DNA from: an uncultured Aquimarina sp.
GTDB taxonomy: Bacteria > Bacteroidota > Bacteroidia > Flavobacteriales > Flavobacteriaceae
NCBI GenBank assembly: GCA_947502885.1
Contig: CANNBP010000002.1
Span: 469,928 to 533,927, forward strand
Length of the DNA: 64,000 nt
Reading direction: 5' to 3'
Part shown: positions 38,585 to 48,575 of the stretch, one piece after another
How the letters are laid out: each line of letters starts with the position of its first letter
How positions within the stretch are numbered: the stretch's first letter is position 1
Notes under the pieces: model-generated
Database searches by the model: none
The model's input: the letters and a program-made list of their open reading frames with translations, nothing else
What the model was told of the DNA's origin: nothing
Made by a program: the position numbers and the translations under genes

Positions 38585-39424
38585 ATGAAAAAAATATTAA
38601 TCCCTATTGATTTTTCTGAAATCTCAAATAATACATTAGAATATGCTAAAACTATTTTTGATACGGATATTTGCACATTTTATTTGCTAAATGTATACAT
38701 AAGTAATCCTTCAAATTTATTGAGTGAAGAGTATAGTGATTCAGTTTTGACTGAAATGTCTGATGAATCTGAAAAAGACTTAAAATTGTTTTTATATAAG
38801 GTTACTAATCAAAATGATAATAATAATCATCATTTCGAAATAATTTCTAAAGCGAACACATTGGTTAAGACAATTAACTCTATAGTCATATCGAAAAAAA
38901 TTGACTTTATAGTTATGGGAACCAAAGGAGCAAAGGGGGCAAAAGAAGTGTTTTTAGGGAGTAATACTGTAAAGGTTATTAATAGAGTAGAAAATTGCCC
39001 TATATTGGTAGTGCCAGAAAGCTATGTTGTTAAAAAACCTTCCCTTATTGCATTTTCAACAAACTTTAAGAGAGCCTATATAGAAGAAGAACTAAAACCC
39101 TTGATTAACATTGCGATATCCAATAATTCAAAAATAAATATTGCCAGAATAATGATGGAAGAATATCTAAATGATTCTCAAAAAATAAATAAAGAAACTT
39201 TGAAAGTATTTTTTAAAGATTTGGATTATATCTTTTGCAAAATTTACGTCGAAAGTTCTGAGACTAATGCCATAAAAGGTTTTATTAAACAAACAAAAAG
39301 CGATCTAATTGTTTTAATTCATCATAAGTACAATTTTTTTCAAAAACTAGTAGAAGAAGATGTGGTAGATAAGATAAGTTTTAATAGCTCTATACCTTTG
39401 TTAATATTACCTGAGTTAAAATAA
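38585..39424 (+). CDS. Universal stress protein, two Usp domains
   Basis: A 279-residue tandem UspA protein. Domain 1 (about 1-148) begins KKILIPIDFS and has the nucleotide-loop pattern MGTKGAKGAKEVFLGSNT. Domain 2 (about 150-279) is degenerate and lacks the Gly-rich loop. It is divergent from the antiporter gene. Confidence 0.9.
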   Translation: MKKILIPIDFSEISNNTLEYAKTIFDTDICTFYLLNVYISNPSNLLSEEYSDSVLTEMSDESEKDLKLFLYKVTNQNDNNNHHFEIISKANTLVKTINSIVISKKIDFIVMGTKGAKGAKEVFLGSNTVKVINRVENCPILVVPESYVVKKPSLIAFSTNFKRAYIEEELKPLINIAISNNSKINIARIMMEEYLNDSQKINKETLKVFFKDLDYIFCKIYVESSETNAIKGFIKQTKSDLIVLIHHKYNFFQKLVEEDVVDKISFNSSIPLLILPELK

Positions 39425-39577
39425 ATACATACTATTTATAAATAATTGTACTTAAAGTGTTGGTAGAAATAAAAAATTACTTCCCTAGATTACGTATCTA
39501 GTTTTTAAAAAAGTTTCATTTTTTCCTTTAATTTAATGGAATAAAAATATTTTTACAGAAAACTTAAGACAACTTTT

Positions 39578-40102
39578 ATGTTAAATTATAAGGAAGAATT
39601 GCTATTCACGACAATAGTATTAGTTATACTGATTTTGATAGTATTTGCTACCAAAAGAGCAATTAGTAGATTTAGTTTTGTCAAAGCTATAGATGTAAAC
39701 CGAAGAAAAGTTATATTAAATTTAAGCTATCTTTTTATTTATATCACTGGAGGTTCTTTTTTGGCTATTATTTGGGGGGTGGATCATAAACAGTTTACAG
39801 TATTTATTTCTTCAATTTTGGCAGTTCTGGGCGTTGGTTTTTTTGCACAATGGTCAATACTATCCAATTTAACTTCGAGTGTGATTTTATTCTTTAGTCA
39901 CCCAATGCGCATTGGTGATAGAATTAGAATTTTGGATAAAGATTTTGATTGGAGTGGAGAGGTGATAGATATTAGTGGTTTTTACCTTTTTATGAAAACC
40001 GATGATGGTCGTAATATTACATTTCCTACTTCGTTATTGATGCAAAAAGGGATTGAGATATTAGGGAATAAAGAACCTGAATTGGAGAAATCTGAAAATT
40101 AA
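39578..40102 (+). CDS. Short MscS-family protein
   Basis: A 174-residue membrane protein with about three membrane segments and the start of an MscS beta domain (SSILAVLGVGFFAQWSILSNL, then FFSHPMRIGDRIRI). It ends after the beta domain, so the large C-terminal vestibule of MscS is missing. It may be a minimal channel or a regulatory subunit. It is one of three MscS homologues in this window. Confidence 0.83.
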   Translation: MLNYKEELLFTTIVLVILILIVFATKRAISRFSFVKAIDVNRRKVILNLSYLFIYITGGSFLAIIWGVDHKQFTVFISSILAVLGVGFFAQWSILSNLTSSVILFFSHPMRIGDRIRILDKDFDWSGEVIDISGFYLFMKTDDGRNITFPTSLLMQKGIEILGNKEPELEKSEN

Positions 40103-40236
40103 TTTATACTTAAAGTAGTGCCTCTTGATTCGTTTATTAAATAGATTTTGTCATTTAATGACTGTTTTTTGCTTAAAAGATGGAGTAACAATAAAAATAT
40201 AAGAATCTCAATGAAACTATTTATATATAGTATAAA

Positions 40237-41325
40237 ATGAAAAAGAACAAACCAATTCATAAAAAAAGTAAAAAACCAAAAAGTTCTCAAAGTTTAGGTA
40301 AAGCACCCGGAACAGTAGTATATATCGGAGAAAAAGAACATCTTGAAACTAAAATTGAAATTCAGGATTTTACAAAGCATGTGCATCAAGTGTCTGAAAC
40401 GGATAACGTTGAAGACATATTTGCTTTTAAAGGAAATGATCGAGTTACCTGGATTAATGTAAATGGTTTAAATCATACCAATGAAATTATTAGAATTGGT
40501 GAATTTTATGGTTTGCATCCTTTAATTCTTGAGGATATAGTGAATACTGATCAACGCCCTAAGATAGATGAGTACGAAAACTACATTTTCTTAGTATTAA
40601 AAATGATGTATTTTAATAAAGAACGAGAATTTATTGTAGAGCATATTTCTATGGTATTAGGTAAAGATTATGTTATTACATTTCAAGAATCTGATGAAGA
40701 TATTTTTGATCCAGTAAGAATTAGAATGACTAATCCAAAAAGTAGAATACGTAACTCTGGAGCGGGGTACCTTGCCTATTCTTTGCTCGATGCTATTTTT
40801 GACAACTATTTTGTGGTTATCGATGACCTTGGTGATAAAGTAGAACAATTAGAAGAGGAACTGTTTAATGAAAAAGAAGGAGGTAACATTACACAAGAAA
40901 TTCAATCCCTTAAACGTGAAATCTTACGCATAAGAAGAAGTATTTTACCACTTAGAGAAGTTATTGGTAGAATTGTAAAATCTGATACCGCTCTTATTCT
41001 AGAAAAAAACAAAGACTATTACCGAGATTTGTATGACCACATCATTCATATACAAGAGAATATTGATGTTTATCGAGAAATGATCTGGGGCCTTATGGAT
41101 ATGTACATGACCACCATCAGTAATAAAATGAACGGTATTATGAAGGTACTGACTATTATCGCGACTATATTTATTCCCTTAACTTTTATTGCAGGAATAT
41201 ACGGAATGAACTTTGAGCATATGCCTGAACTTAAATATCGATATGGATATCACGCCCTAGTAAGTATTATGATTATCATTTTTATTGGGCTATTGATCTT
41301 TTTTAGAAAAAAGAAATGGCTATAA
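40237..41325 (+). CDS. corA: Magnesium/cobalt transporter CorA
   Basis: A 362-residue CorA-type channel. The large N-terminal cytoplasmic domain (WINVNGLNHTNEI, LEDIVNTDQRPKIDEYENY) is followed by a long helix and two C-terminal membrane segments. The selectivity motif YGMNF follows the first segment (IPLTFIAGIYGMNF), and the end is basic (FRKKKWL). Confidence 0.96.
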   Translation: MKKNKPIHKKSKKPKSSQSLGKAPGTVVYIGEKEHLETKIEIQDFTKHVHQVSETDNVEDIFAFKGNDRVTWINVNGLNHTNEIIRIGEFYGLHPLILEDIVNTDQRPKIDEYENYIFLVLKMMYFNKEREFIVEHISMVLGKDYVITFQESDEDIFDPVRIRMTNPKSRIRNSGAGYLAYSLLDAIFDNYFVVIDDLGDKVEQLEEELFNEKEGGNITQEIQSLKREILRIRRSILPLREVIGRIVKSDTALILEKNKDYYRDLYDHIIHIQENIDVYREMIWGLMDMYMTTISNKMNGIMKVLTIIATIFIPLTFIAGIYGMNFEHMPELKYRYGYHALVSIMIIIFIGLLIFFRKKKWL

Positions 41326-41527
41326 CCTTATACCGTATAGCTTGATAATTACTTACAAAACATCTATCTATTTATTAACGTATAATATCATATTGCATTT
41401 GAGGTACTATTTTGGTCAAATACGTTAATATAATCTGTAGAATTTCATTTCCTTGTTGGTATATATAATTTACCCATTCTTTCTTTTGTTTTTGAAACTA
41501 AAGCCTAAAAGTGTAAAATAAATAAAA
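41326..41527. other. Intergenic region after corA
   Basis: About 200 bases with no open frame and no strong hairpin, leading into the lapA-like pseudogene. Confidence 0.4.
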
Positions 41528-41778
41528 ATGAAAAACTGGTTACGTTAACAATAGCAGCGATATTATTAATAGGTATTACTATTTTCACATTGTAAAATTC
41601 TCAGGTCGTTGTCATAAAATTATTTTTTTGGGAACCCAAAGCATCTTTATCCGTGATTATGTTTACCACGTTTTTGACAACTATACTAATCATGGTAGTA
41701 TCCATTATACTAGCAATCTACCACTTAAAGAAGCTTAAAAATCAATCTCAAAAAGAAGTAAAGTTAATTGTTAAATAA
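41528..41778 (+). pseudogene. lapA-like (DUF1049-type) membrane protein gene, broken, copy B
   Basis: The paralogue of copy A at 31734-31983. ATG at 41528 is followed by five A; one more A would join it to LVTLTIAAILLIGITIF. At 41593 a TAA stands where copy A has CAA (FTL-stop-NSQ against FTLQNSQ). After it the frame is open: VVVIKLFFWEPKASLSV, a second membrane helix and KKLKNQSQKEVK before TAA at 41776. Both copies share downstream sequence (GAAGGGCAG near 41821 and, reversed, near 31706), so the whole locus was duplicated. Confidence 0.7.
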
Positions 41779-41861
41779 AATGAGATATTATCAGAAACTA
41801 AAGCAAAAAACATACTATCTGAAGGGCAGATAGACAATGATATAGAATAAACAGAAAAATT

Positions 41862-41978
41862 ATGAAAAACAAAAATAACATTCAAAGACCAGGTTTACGT
41901 AGAAAAAAATTTGGTAGTAAGGCGTTTTTGAGAAACGTAAAGGAAAAAATAAATAAAATCTCTAAGCCAAAAAAATAG
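41862..41978 (+). CDS. Very small basic protein (38 residues)
   Basis: ATG at 41862 opens a 38-codon frame of strongly basic composition (IQRPGLRRKKFGSKAFLRNV) ending in TAG. It follows the lapA-like pseudogene on the same strand. No family was recognised and coding status is uncertain. Confidence 0.35.
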   Translation: MKNKNNIQRPGLRRKKFGSKAFLRNVKEKINKISKPKK

Positions 41979-42079
41979 TTTCGAATTAAATTTAAAAACC
42001 TAAAGTTAATTAAATGTTTAAAATAAAATTATATATTACCAATTCTAAACACTAATCACCAATTTAATTACCCTACCCA

Positions 42080-43291
42080 ATGATTCCGCCAAAATACCCC
42101 GTTAATGAAAAAGAACGCCAAGCTGCTGTAGAGAAATACCAATTATTAGATACTTTAGAAGAAGAAAATTATGATAATATTACATCACTTATGTCCTATA
42201 TTTGTGATACTCCTATATCATTGATTACACTTTTAGATAAAGACCGAAACTTTTTGAAATCACACCATGGTGTTCCTTTTAGCGAGTCCCCAAGGGAAAT
42301 TTCTTTCTGCGGTCATGCTATCAATTCTGAAAGTCCAATTACTATCATAGAAGACGCCAGAGATGATAATCGTTTTTTTGACAATCCTTTAGTGACAGAT
42401 TATAAGGCTATCTTCTACGCAGGGGCACCTTTGGTAGATTCTGATGGTTTTAAGCTGGGCACATTGTGTGTTTATGATCACAAGCCAAGAAAATTATCAA
42501 AAAAACAACTTGACACACTAACAACTATGTCTAAGCAAGTTGTTAACCTTTTTGAGCAGCGCTATCAAAATTTTAAATTACTTCAATTTCAAGATAAATT
42601 AAAGAAACGAAATGAAGATTTGAAGAAATTTGCAAGTATTGTTTCGCACGATCTTAAGTCTCCATTGGCTAACATTATTTCTTTAACAGAACTATTAGAA
42701 GATGACAACAAAGATAATCTTAATGAAGAATCTCTAAAGTATCTAGAATATCTAAAAACTTCATCATATTCACTCAAAGATTACATTGATGGTATTCTGA
42801 AATTTTATAAAACTGATGATCTTTTAAGGAAATCAAAAGAAAAAATAGAAATATTATTGTTAATAGAAGAACTAAAAAATATTACCGATACGGAGCATAT
42901 TACTAATATAAATTATAAAAGTTCGACAAAAGACTTATATACTTACAAGTCCGCATTGTTGCAGATTTTAATTAACCTAGTAACAAATGCCATTAAGTAT
43001 AACTCAAAACCAAATGTTAACATTGACATACTTATTTCAGAAAATGAAGATTTCTATAGTTTTTCTGTGGTAGATAATTCTGATGGTATTCCAAAAGATC
43101 ACCTAGATAAAATATTCGAGTTGTTTTCAGTAGTTGGAGTTACAGATCGTGATGGAAATGTTGGAACTGGAATAGGCCTGGCTACTGTAAAGAAAATAGT
43201 AACTAATTTGGGTGGAGAAATCTCAGTTACTTCTGTTGAAGGTCAAGGAAGTACTTTTAATTTTACATTAGCTAAAGTTTTATCAGCTTAA
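42080..43291 (+). CDS. GAF-domain sensor histidine kinase
   Basis: A 403-residue soluble kinase. A GAF domain spans about residues 20-165 (SLITLLDKDRNFLKSHHG, REISFCGHAI, YAGAPLVDSDGFKLGTLCVYD). A HisKA helix carries the acceptor His in SIVSHDLKSPLANI (about residue 193). The HATPase domain has LVTNAIKYN, VVDNSDGIP and GTGIGLATVKKIV. No response regulator is adjacent; the single-domain one at 35119 is a possible partner. Confidence 0.93.
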   Translation: MIPPKYPVNEKERQAAVEKYQLLDTLEEENYDNITSLMSYICDTPISLITLLDKDRNFLKSHHGVPFSESPREISFCGHAINSESPITIIEDARDDNRFFDNPLVTDYKAIFYAGAPLVDSDGFKLGTLCVYDHKPRKLSKKQLDTLTTMSKQVVNLFEQRYQNFKLLQFQDKLKKRNEDLKKFASIVSHDLKSPLANIISLTELLEDDNKDNLNEESLKYLEYLKTSSYSLKDYIDGILKFYKTDDLLRKSKEKIEILLLIEELKNITDTEHITNINYKSSTKDLYTYKSALLQILINLVTNAIKYNSKPNVNIDILISENEDFYSFSVVDNSDGIPKDHLDKIFELFSVVGVTDRDGNVGTGIGLATVKKIVTNLGGEISVTSVEGQGSTFNFTLAKVLSA

Positions 43292-43536
43292 TTCTCTTAT
43301 CAAAATAATTATCTAATCATTTCTTGTTGATTTTGGTTTTTGAATTAATATTTAACGCATTATAGCATGTCTTTTCAATTATTACACACTAATTATAGGA
43401 GCTAAATACGAAAATTGTTTTGATGGAGAAATTAAAGAAAAAACACACAATAGTTTAAAAACATTAAAATACTTTTACTTGAAGAATAACTTAGATAACT
43501 ATGAACTAAAGATGTAAAATAATATGTAGTAGCCAC

Positions 43537-44738
43537 TACTTGATCTGACAGTTGTTGCTTATCCGACATCATGCCTTTGCGCTAAATTTATTTCTTTCTC
43601 AACTACCTCTTGATTTATGGAGGTAGCTTGTGAAAGAAATAAATTTTCTCCTTGCTGGATTATCTTTTCTTTTGCTAAAGGTATGGAATCTAAAAATGTT
43701 TGAAAAGGAGTTTTTCCAAAGCAAAACTTTCCTTGGTGAGTTCTTTCTTTATTATAAATTTCTATCCACTGGTCTAAATCTGTTTGCAACTCTTCAATGG
43801 ATTTATAAATTTTCTTTCTAAAAGCTACCCAGAAAAATTCTTGTTGTAAGGTTTTATGAAAGCGTTCGCAGATTCCATTAGTTTGTGGACTTCTAGCCTT
43901 TGTTTTGGTATGAGAAATATCTTCAATGGTCAAATAGAGTTGATACTCGTGATGCTCTCTCTTACCACAGAATTCGGTACCTCTATCAGTTAGTATCCTT
44001 AGTAGAGGTAATTCATATTGCTGAAAAAATGGAAGTACTTTATCATTAAGTATATCAGCGGCTACGATAGCATTTTTGCGATCATATAGCTTTACAAATG
44101 CCACTTTAGAATAAGTATCTACAAAAGTTTGTGCGTAAATACGACCAATACCTTTAATTGTGCCAACATAATAGGTGTCCTGAGATCCTAAATAGCCTGG
44201 ATGATGGGTTTCTATTTCACCATGAGCTTGCTTTTCTTCTTTAGCACGTTCTAATGCCTGAACTTGATCCTCTGTCAATATCAAACCATCTTGTGCTACT
44301 TTAGCTTCTAGTACTTTTAGACGCTTCTTCATGGTTTCTAAATCATGTCGAAGCCAAATACTACGGACACCTCCTGGAGATACAAAAATACCGCGCTTTT
44401 TAAGTTCGTTGGAAACTCGTAATTGACCATAAGCTGGTTGCTCAACAGCAAACTCAACAACGTTTTGCTCCACTTCAGGGCTTACTCTATTTTTAACAAC
44501 TGGCTTTTTTCTAGATATTTCTTGAAGTGCTAACTCCCTTCCTTGTTCATAGAGCTCTTTAAAACGGTAAAAACTATCTCTGCTATAGCCCATAACTTTA
44601 CACGCTTGAGAAACGTTACCTAATTGTTTTGCTAACTCTAATAGTCCTAATTTTGGTTTGATGATTTTTTCTTCTGTGTTCATCTGACAAATATTTAAAT
44701 TGGTTGAAACTAAATTACTAAAATTGTCAGATTAAGTA
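43537..44738. mobile_element. IS481-family insertion sequence, intact
   Basis: Terminal inverted repeats of 14 bases with one mismatch lie at 43537-43550 (TACTTGATCTGACA) and 44725-44738 (reverse complement TACTTAATCTGACA). They enclose a single transposase gene. No clear target-site duplication was seen, so the outer boundary may be off by a few bases. Confidence 0.8.
43559..44683 (-). CDS. IS481-family DDE transposase
   Basis: A 374-residue transposase with N-terminal helix-turn-helix parts (NVSQACKVMGYSRDSFYRF) and an rve integrase core. The likely catalytic triad is Asp in VDTYSKVAFV, Asp in LTDRGTEFCG and Glu in NGICERFHKTLQQEF. The frame is intact, so the element could be active. Confidence 0.93.
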   Translation of the reverse strand: MNTEEKIIKPKLGLLELAKQLGNVSQACKVMGYSRDSFYRFKELYEQGRELALQEISRKKPVVKNRVSPEVEQNVVEFAVEQPAYGQLRVSNELKKRGIFVSPGGVRSIWLRHDLETMKKRLKVLEAKVAQDGLILTEDQVQALERAKEEKQAHGEIETHHPGYLGSQDTYYVGTIKGIGRIYAQTFVDTYSKVAFVKLYDRKNAIVAADILNDKVLPFFQQYELPLLRILTDRGTEFCGKREHHEYQLYLTIEDISHTKTKARSPQTNGICERFHKTLQQEFFWVAFRKKIYKSIEELQTDLDQWIEIYNKERTHQGKFCFGKTPFQTFLDSIPLAKEKIIQQGENLFLSQATSINQEVVEKEINLAQRHDVG

Positions 44739-44853
44739 TTAACTATTACAAATAATATTATTCTTTTTACTCATCTCTAAACACCTTTTCAATATCAAGA
44801 TTTTTTGCTTAGTCTATTTTTTTCATTTTTTTTAATACCTTAAATTAAAAAGG

Positions 44854-45687
44854 CTATTTTGATTCTTTAGAATAAAGATGTACGTCTGTTTGCGGAAATG
44901 GTATGGATATACCTTTGTTTTCGAGACGTTTTTTAGCTTCTTCAATAGTATAGAAATGAACTGCCCAAAAATCTTCATTTAGCGCCCAGTAACGCAATGA
45001 TAATGTTACTGCACTATCTCCTAAATCGGAAACGTAAATTTCTGGAGGTGGATCCTGAATTACTTTTTCTTGATTATTAATCAAATCAAGTAATATATCT
45101 TTCGCATCTTTTATATTACTTGCATATGCTATTCCTATTTCTATTTTATCACGTCTTCTATCTTCTGATGAGTAATTTATAATATTACCATTAGATACTT
45201 TACCATTAGGAATTACAGCTAATTGATTCCCAAAAGTATTTAATTTAGTAGTGAATATAGAAATTTCTTTTACTGTACCAGAAACTCCTTGGGTTTCAAT
45301 AAAATCTCCTATTTTGAAAGGTTTAAAAAACAGAATCAACACACCTCCAGCAAAATTAGATAGAGAACCTTGAAGTGCTAAGCCTACCGCTAAACCGGCT
45401 GCACCTAATATCGCAACAAGGGAAGAAGTCCGAACTCCTAATTGAGTAACTACTAAAATTATTAATAAAATCTTGAGACCTATATTAATAAGGTCATATA
45501 GAAATCTTTCTAATGTCTCGTCATAATCTTTTTTCTGAAAGAATTTTCGAAGTCCCCGACTAATAAGGTTAATAATCCAAATACCTATAAAGAAAATTAC
45601 AATAGCGGAGATCAGTCCTGGCACAAAGTCCCAAACCCAAGTAACGAATTGCTCCCAATTCTCTCCTGTAAGTCCAAATTTTTCCAT
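44854..45687 (-). CDS. MscS-type mechanosensitive channel
   Basis: A 277-residue small-conductance channel homologue: three membrane segments, the pore helix ILGAAGLAVGLALQGSLSN, the beta domain (FKIGDFIETQGVSGTVKEI) and a C-terminal alpha/beta domain ending FPQTDVHLY. Length matches MscS. It lies 18 bases after the DUF3095 gene on the same strand, so the two probably form an operon. Confidence 0.95.
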   Translation of the reverse strand: MEKFGLTGENWEQFVTWVWDFVPGLISAIVIFFIGIWIINLISRGLRKFFQKKDYDETLERFLYDLINIGLKILLIILVVTQLGVRTSSLVAILGAAGLAVGLALQGSLSNFAGGVLILFFKPFKIGDFIETQGVSGTVKEISIFTTKLNTFGNQLAVIPNGKVSNGNIINYSSEDRRRDKIEIGIAYASNIKDAKDILLDLINNQEKVIQDPPPEIYVSDLGDSAVTLSLRYWALNEDFWAVHFYTIEEAKKRLENKGISIPFPQTDVHLYSKESK

Positions 45688-45705
45688 TCTAATTTATTTT
45701 TTATT

Positions 45706-46902
45706 TTATGTGAATTTATTTATTGCAGTAAATTCTTTATGTTTTGATTTAAAAACCCTAGCTGCGGATGTATACCCTCCTTCTGTACCATCTACAAAAT
45801 GTATATGTTTATTTTTTCTATTTTCAACATAACAAGACATAACACAACCATGAGTGGTATGAATACCATATGTAATTGTATTTTTTGATTCCAAAGTATC
45901 TAAAAAAGAAACCAATTTATCGATTTGATATTGTTCTCCTGTTATAACTGTATTTATTGTTCCATCTATCATTATAGTGTCAGACAGTTGACTTACTTTA
46001 TAAACATATTCTTTTCCTTCTTTAAAATACTTAAAATAAAACCTACCAATATTAGTAATAAGCCAATTTTTGATCATATACCCAAAGTTATATTTCCCAA
46101 TACGGGCATACATTTCTTTTCTTATTTTTGGAATTGTGGCATCTAATTTTAGCTTTTCTACAGAAATAGGTTTTCTCTTATTGAGGTCGCCAAAAATTAT
46201 CTCAATTTCTGAAATGATTTGCTGATAAACATCACTCTGGATTTGATCATTAGAGCAATTGATCAAAAGGCAGATTACTTTTTGTATACTCTTTGGGGGC
46301 TCAATCTCATTCCATCTACATTCCATGCCTTCAAGATTTACTACATGGAGGTTTGATTTATTATCTTCATGAAGATAATACTCTTTTTTTATAACGTGTT
46401 CTGCATATTTAAGGCCATTACCAAGTACAATAGGTATAGTTAGATATTTATTTAATTTTATTTTACCTATAACAAGTTTTTGGTTAGCTTTAAAAATGTC
46501 TTTTACTTGAATTTCTCCAACTCTTAAATCTAAATTAAAACTTTGTTTAATGTGACGTTGATGCGTGTTTAACACTCCTAATATGCTCTGATGTACATTT
46601 CCTGGAATTAGAAATGTAACTCCATCTCCTCCATAGAAATAAGGCACTTCTGGTAATTTATTTGTTTTTATATAATTCAATACAGCTACAATACTTCCTG
46701 TCGCGGCCAGATTCACTTCATTATGTAACCCTCTTTCTATTACTATTGAAGAATTTTTAATATCAGTTATTATAATAAACCAATCTTCTGGTACTTTTGT
46801 AAAAAGCTGCTCGTTTTTTAGAAGTTTTTTTAATTTAGTCTTATGCACGACTAAATTTTTGTAAAAAGAAGTATTTATATTAGATATTTTATAGTTTACC
46901 AT
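45706..46902 (-). CDS. DUF3095 protein with cyclase-like core
   Basis: The start at 46902 (MVNYKISNINTSFY) is preferred; ATG at 46944 would add 14 residues. The N-terminal half resembles a class III nucleotidyl cyclase: IITDIKNSS and YGGDGVTFLIP hold the two Asp positions that bind metals. In the motif that follows, GNGLKYAEHVIK replaces the canonical GD.VN.A.RL, so the catalytic Asn and Arg positions are Lys and His. This is the DUF3095 family as I recall it. It precedes an MscS gene by 18 bases. Cyclase activity is unproven and looks doubtful for a standard product. Confidence 0.82.
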   Translation of the reverse strand: MVNYKISNINTSFYKNLVVHKTKLKKLLKNEQLFTKVPEDWFIIITDIKNSSIVIERGLHNEVNLAATGSIVAVLNYIKTNKLPEVPYFYGGDGVTFLIPGNVHQSILGVLNTHQRHIKQSFNLDLRVGEIQVKDIFKANQKLVIGKIKLNKYLTIPIVLGNGLKYAEHVIKKEYYLHEDNKSNLHVVNLEGMECRWNEIEPPKSIQKVICLLINCSNDQIQSDVYQQIISEIEIIFGDLNKRKPISVEKLKLDATIPKIRKEMYARIGKYNFGYMIKNWLITNIGRFYFKYFKEGKEYVYKVSQLSDTIMIDGTINTVITGEQYQIDKLVSFLDTLESKNTITYGIHTTHGCVMSCYVENRKNKHIHFVDGTEGGYTSAARVFKSKHKEFTAINKFT

Positions 46903-46944
46903 TTCTAAACTTGTTATAATAACCGATATTAAAAGCTCTTTCAA

Positions 46945-47189
46945 GATTCAGGATTCTAAGCTTTCAAAGAGAAACTGCCTAAAAGATACCTAATTTAACT
47001 TTATCACTGTGACATTTTTATTTTGTTTGACTTAAAAACATAGCCTTTCATAAAAAGCATTAACATCTTCCATCCAAATGCGAGCTCGTACGCAAAAATT
47101 GTTTTCAATAACAACCTTACGATTTTTAGAGTTTACAGCTGTTTTTTTTATGAATTTTGCGGTAAATATTTTAGAAATCTAAAAAAAAA
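46945..47189. other. Intergenic region
   Basis: About 240 bases upstream of the DUF3095 gene (minus strand). No promoter pair or open frame was clear. Confidence 0.35.
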
Positions 47190-47397
47190 ATGAATAATGA
47201 CAATAACATATAGTCTAAAGAAATAAAATAAGACTTTCGTGAGCTAAATCTTCAACATCAAATAACTTTAGAAGAAATAAAATTACTTAAAACTCAATTT
47301 TAAAAAAGATTTACAACTATATCATGGGATTTCTATTCTTTTAAATGCTATTAAAAAAATGACATCTTTTACTTGGTTAAAAAGATTTTTTAAATAA
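47190..47397 (+). pseudogene. Decayed small gene, unrecognised family
   Basis: ATG at 47190 starts a frame broken by TAG at 47211 and TAA at 47229, then reads DFRELNLQHQITLEEIKLLKTQ, shifts by one base, and continues KKDLQLYHGISILLNAIKKM to a final TAA at 47397. The amphipathic helical pattern across the breaks suggests a lost protein of about 67 residues. Confidence 0.35.
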
Positions 47398-47436
47398 TTG
47401 TAATGACTATTCAATAATAGTATTTTGTAAATTCTT

Positions 47437-48477
47437 TTACTGATAATTCTGCTTTATTTTTTTTAATTCATTAGGACTAATATTGTACTTTTCTTTAAAA
47501 ATTTTCGAAAAATAACTTCTACTACTAAGCCCTATAGAATATACGATCTCAGAAATGTTCATATCACTAGTTCTAATCAAGTCTCTGGCGGCTTCTAGTC
47601 GAACGTAACGAATATATTCTGTAACTGTTCGGGCATATAACAATTTAAATCCTTCCTGAAGCTTTGCTTGTGATAATCCTGTTTCTTCTGATAATTGTGC
47701 TAAAGAATATTCTTTAGCCACATCTTTGATAATTTTTTTAGCCAAATCCCGTACCATTTTCAATTCTCGTTTTAGAAGTGTTGTTGACAGTAGCTCATGC
47801 TTTATGGCACGATCATGTTGTTGAATATGCATAGAAAGGATTTGATAAATCATCCCTTCTATTTGTAAAACACGAATCATTCCTTTTTGCTTGATCTTAC
47901 GAAGTGCATTAATTTGGTCTGCTAATTTTAAGTTAAAAGTGCCAAAATAGGCAAAAGCTTTTTCGTGATCTGCATCTAAAAACACTTCGTATAGCTTCTG
48001 ATTTAATTGATCTACATTATTTAAACGCTTTTTCAGAAACTGTTTTCTGACAATCTGTATAACATTGATTTCTAATTTTTCTTCTTTTGGAAGATAACCA
48101 TAGTTATATCCTCCGTCTCGGCTTGTAATAATTACAGATTGAAACTGTTCTAAGGTATGTATCTCTTTTTGATATCCAAAACGGTGTCCACAATGACCAG
48201 TTAAACAGTATGTAAAATGTATGGGGTTATATTCTGATGCATCCATAACCAATACATAGTCTTTAAGAAATGTAATATCATATTCTAATAGATTTACTCC
48301 CCAATCAAAAGTAATGAAACGAATACTCCCTCGTGCATTAAGGTTATTTACAACGAGTGTATATTCTCCCCAGTGTTCTTGAATTGTGCCTCCGATTACT
48401 CGTCGAATTTGCCTTACGATTTCTTCTGTACTTTTGGCATCAATACTTATTTCAATAGCGGTTGATATTTCTTTCAT
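47437..48477 (-). CDS. AraC-family transcriptional regulator
   Basis: The start at 48477 (MKEISTAIEIS) is preferred over ATG at 48504. The C-terminal 100 residues are an AraC double helix-turn-helix (YSLAQLSEETGLSQAKLQEGFK, then MNISEIVYSIGLSSRSYFSKIFKEKYNISPNEL written here in pieces: SEIVYSIGLSS, YFSKIFKEKY). The N-terminal 240 residues form an unrecognised sensor part with the Cys-His stretch CLTGHCGHRFG. It lies downstream of the DUF2652 gene on the same strand, with a gap of about 100 bases. Confidence 0.9.
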   Translation of the reverse strand: MKEISTAIEISIDAKSTEEIVRQIRRVIGGTIQEHWGEYTLVVNNLNARGSIRFITFDWGVNLLEYDITFLKDYVLVMDASEYNPIHFTYCLTGHCGHRFGYQKEIHTLEQFQSVIITSRDGGYNYGYLPKEEKLEINVIQIVRKQFLKKRLNNVDQLNQKLYEVFLDADHEKAFAYFGTFNLKLADQINALRKIKQKGMIRVLQIEGMIYQILSMHIQQHDRAIKHELLSTTLLKRELKMVRDLAKKIIKDVAKEYSLAQLSEETGLSQAKLQEGFKLLYARTVTEYIRYVRLEAARDLIRTSDMNISEIVYSIGLSSRSYFSKIFKEKYNISPNELKKIKQNYQ

Positions 48478-48575
48478 TTTCAATGAGATGATAATGCTAA
48501 ACAATCTAATTAATGATAGTCAAAGTAATGAACACATTTCAACATTATTTTCTAGAAACTAATTAATATAGATCA

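Noticed and set aside
43292..43536. Possible gene remnant between the GAF kinase and the IS
   Set aside because: Short open stretches only; no consistent frame or family resemblance.
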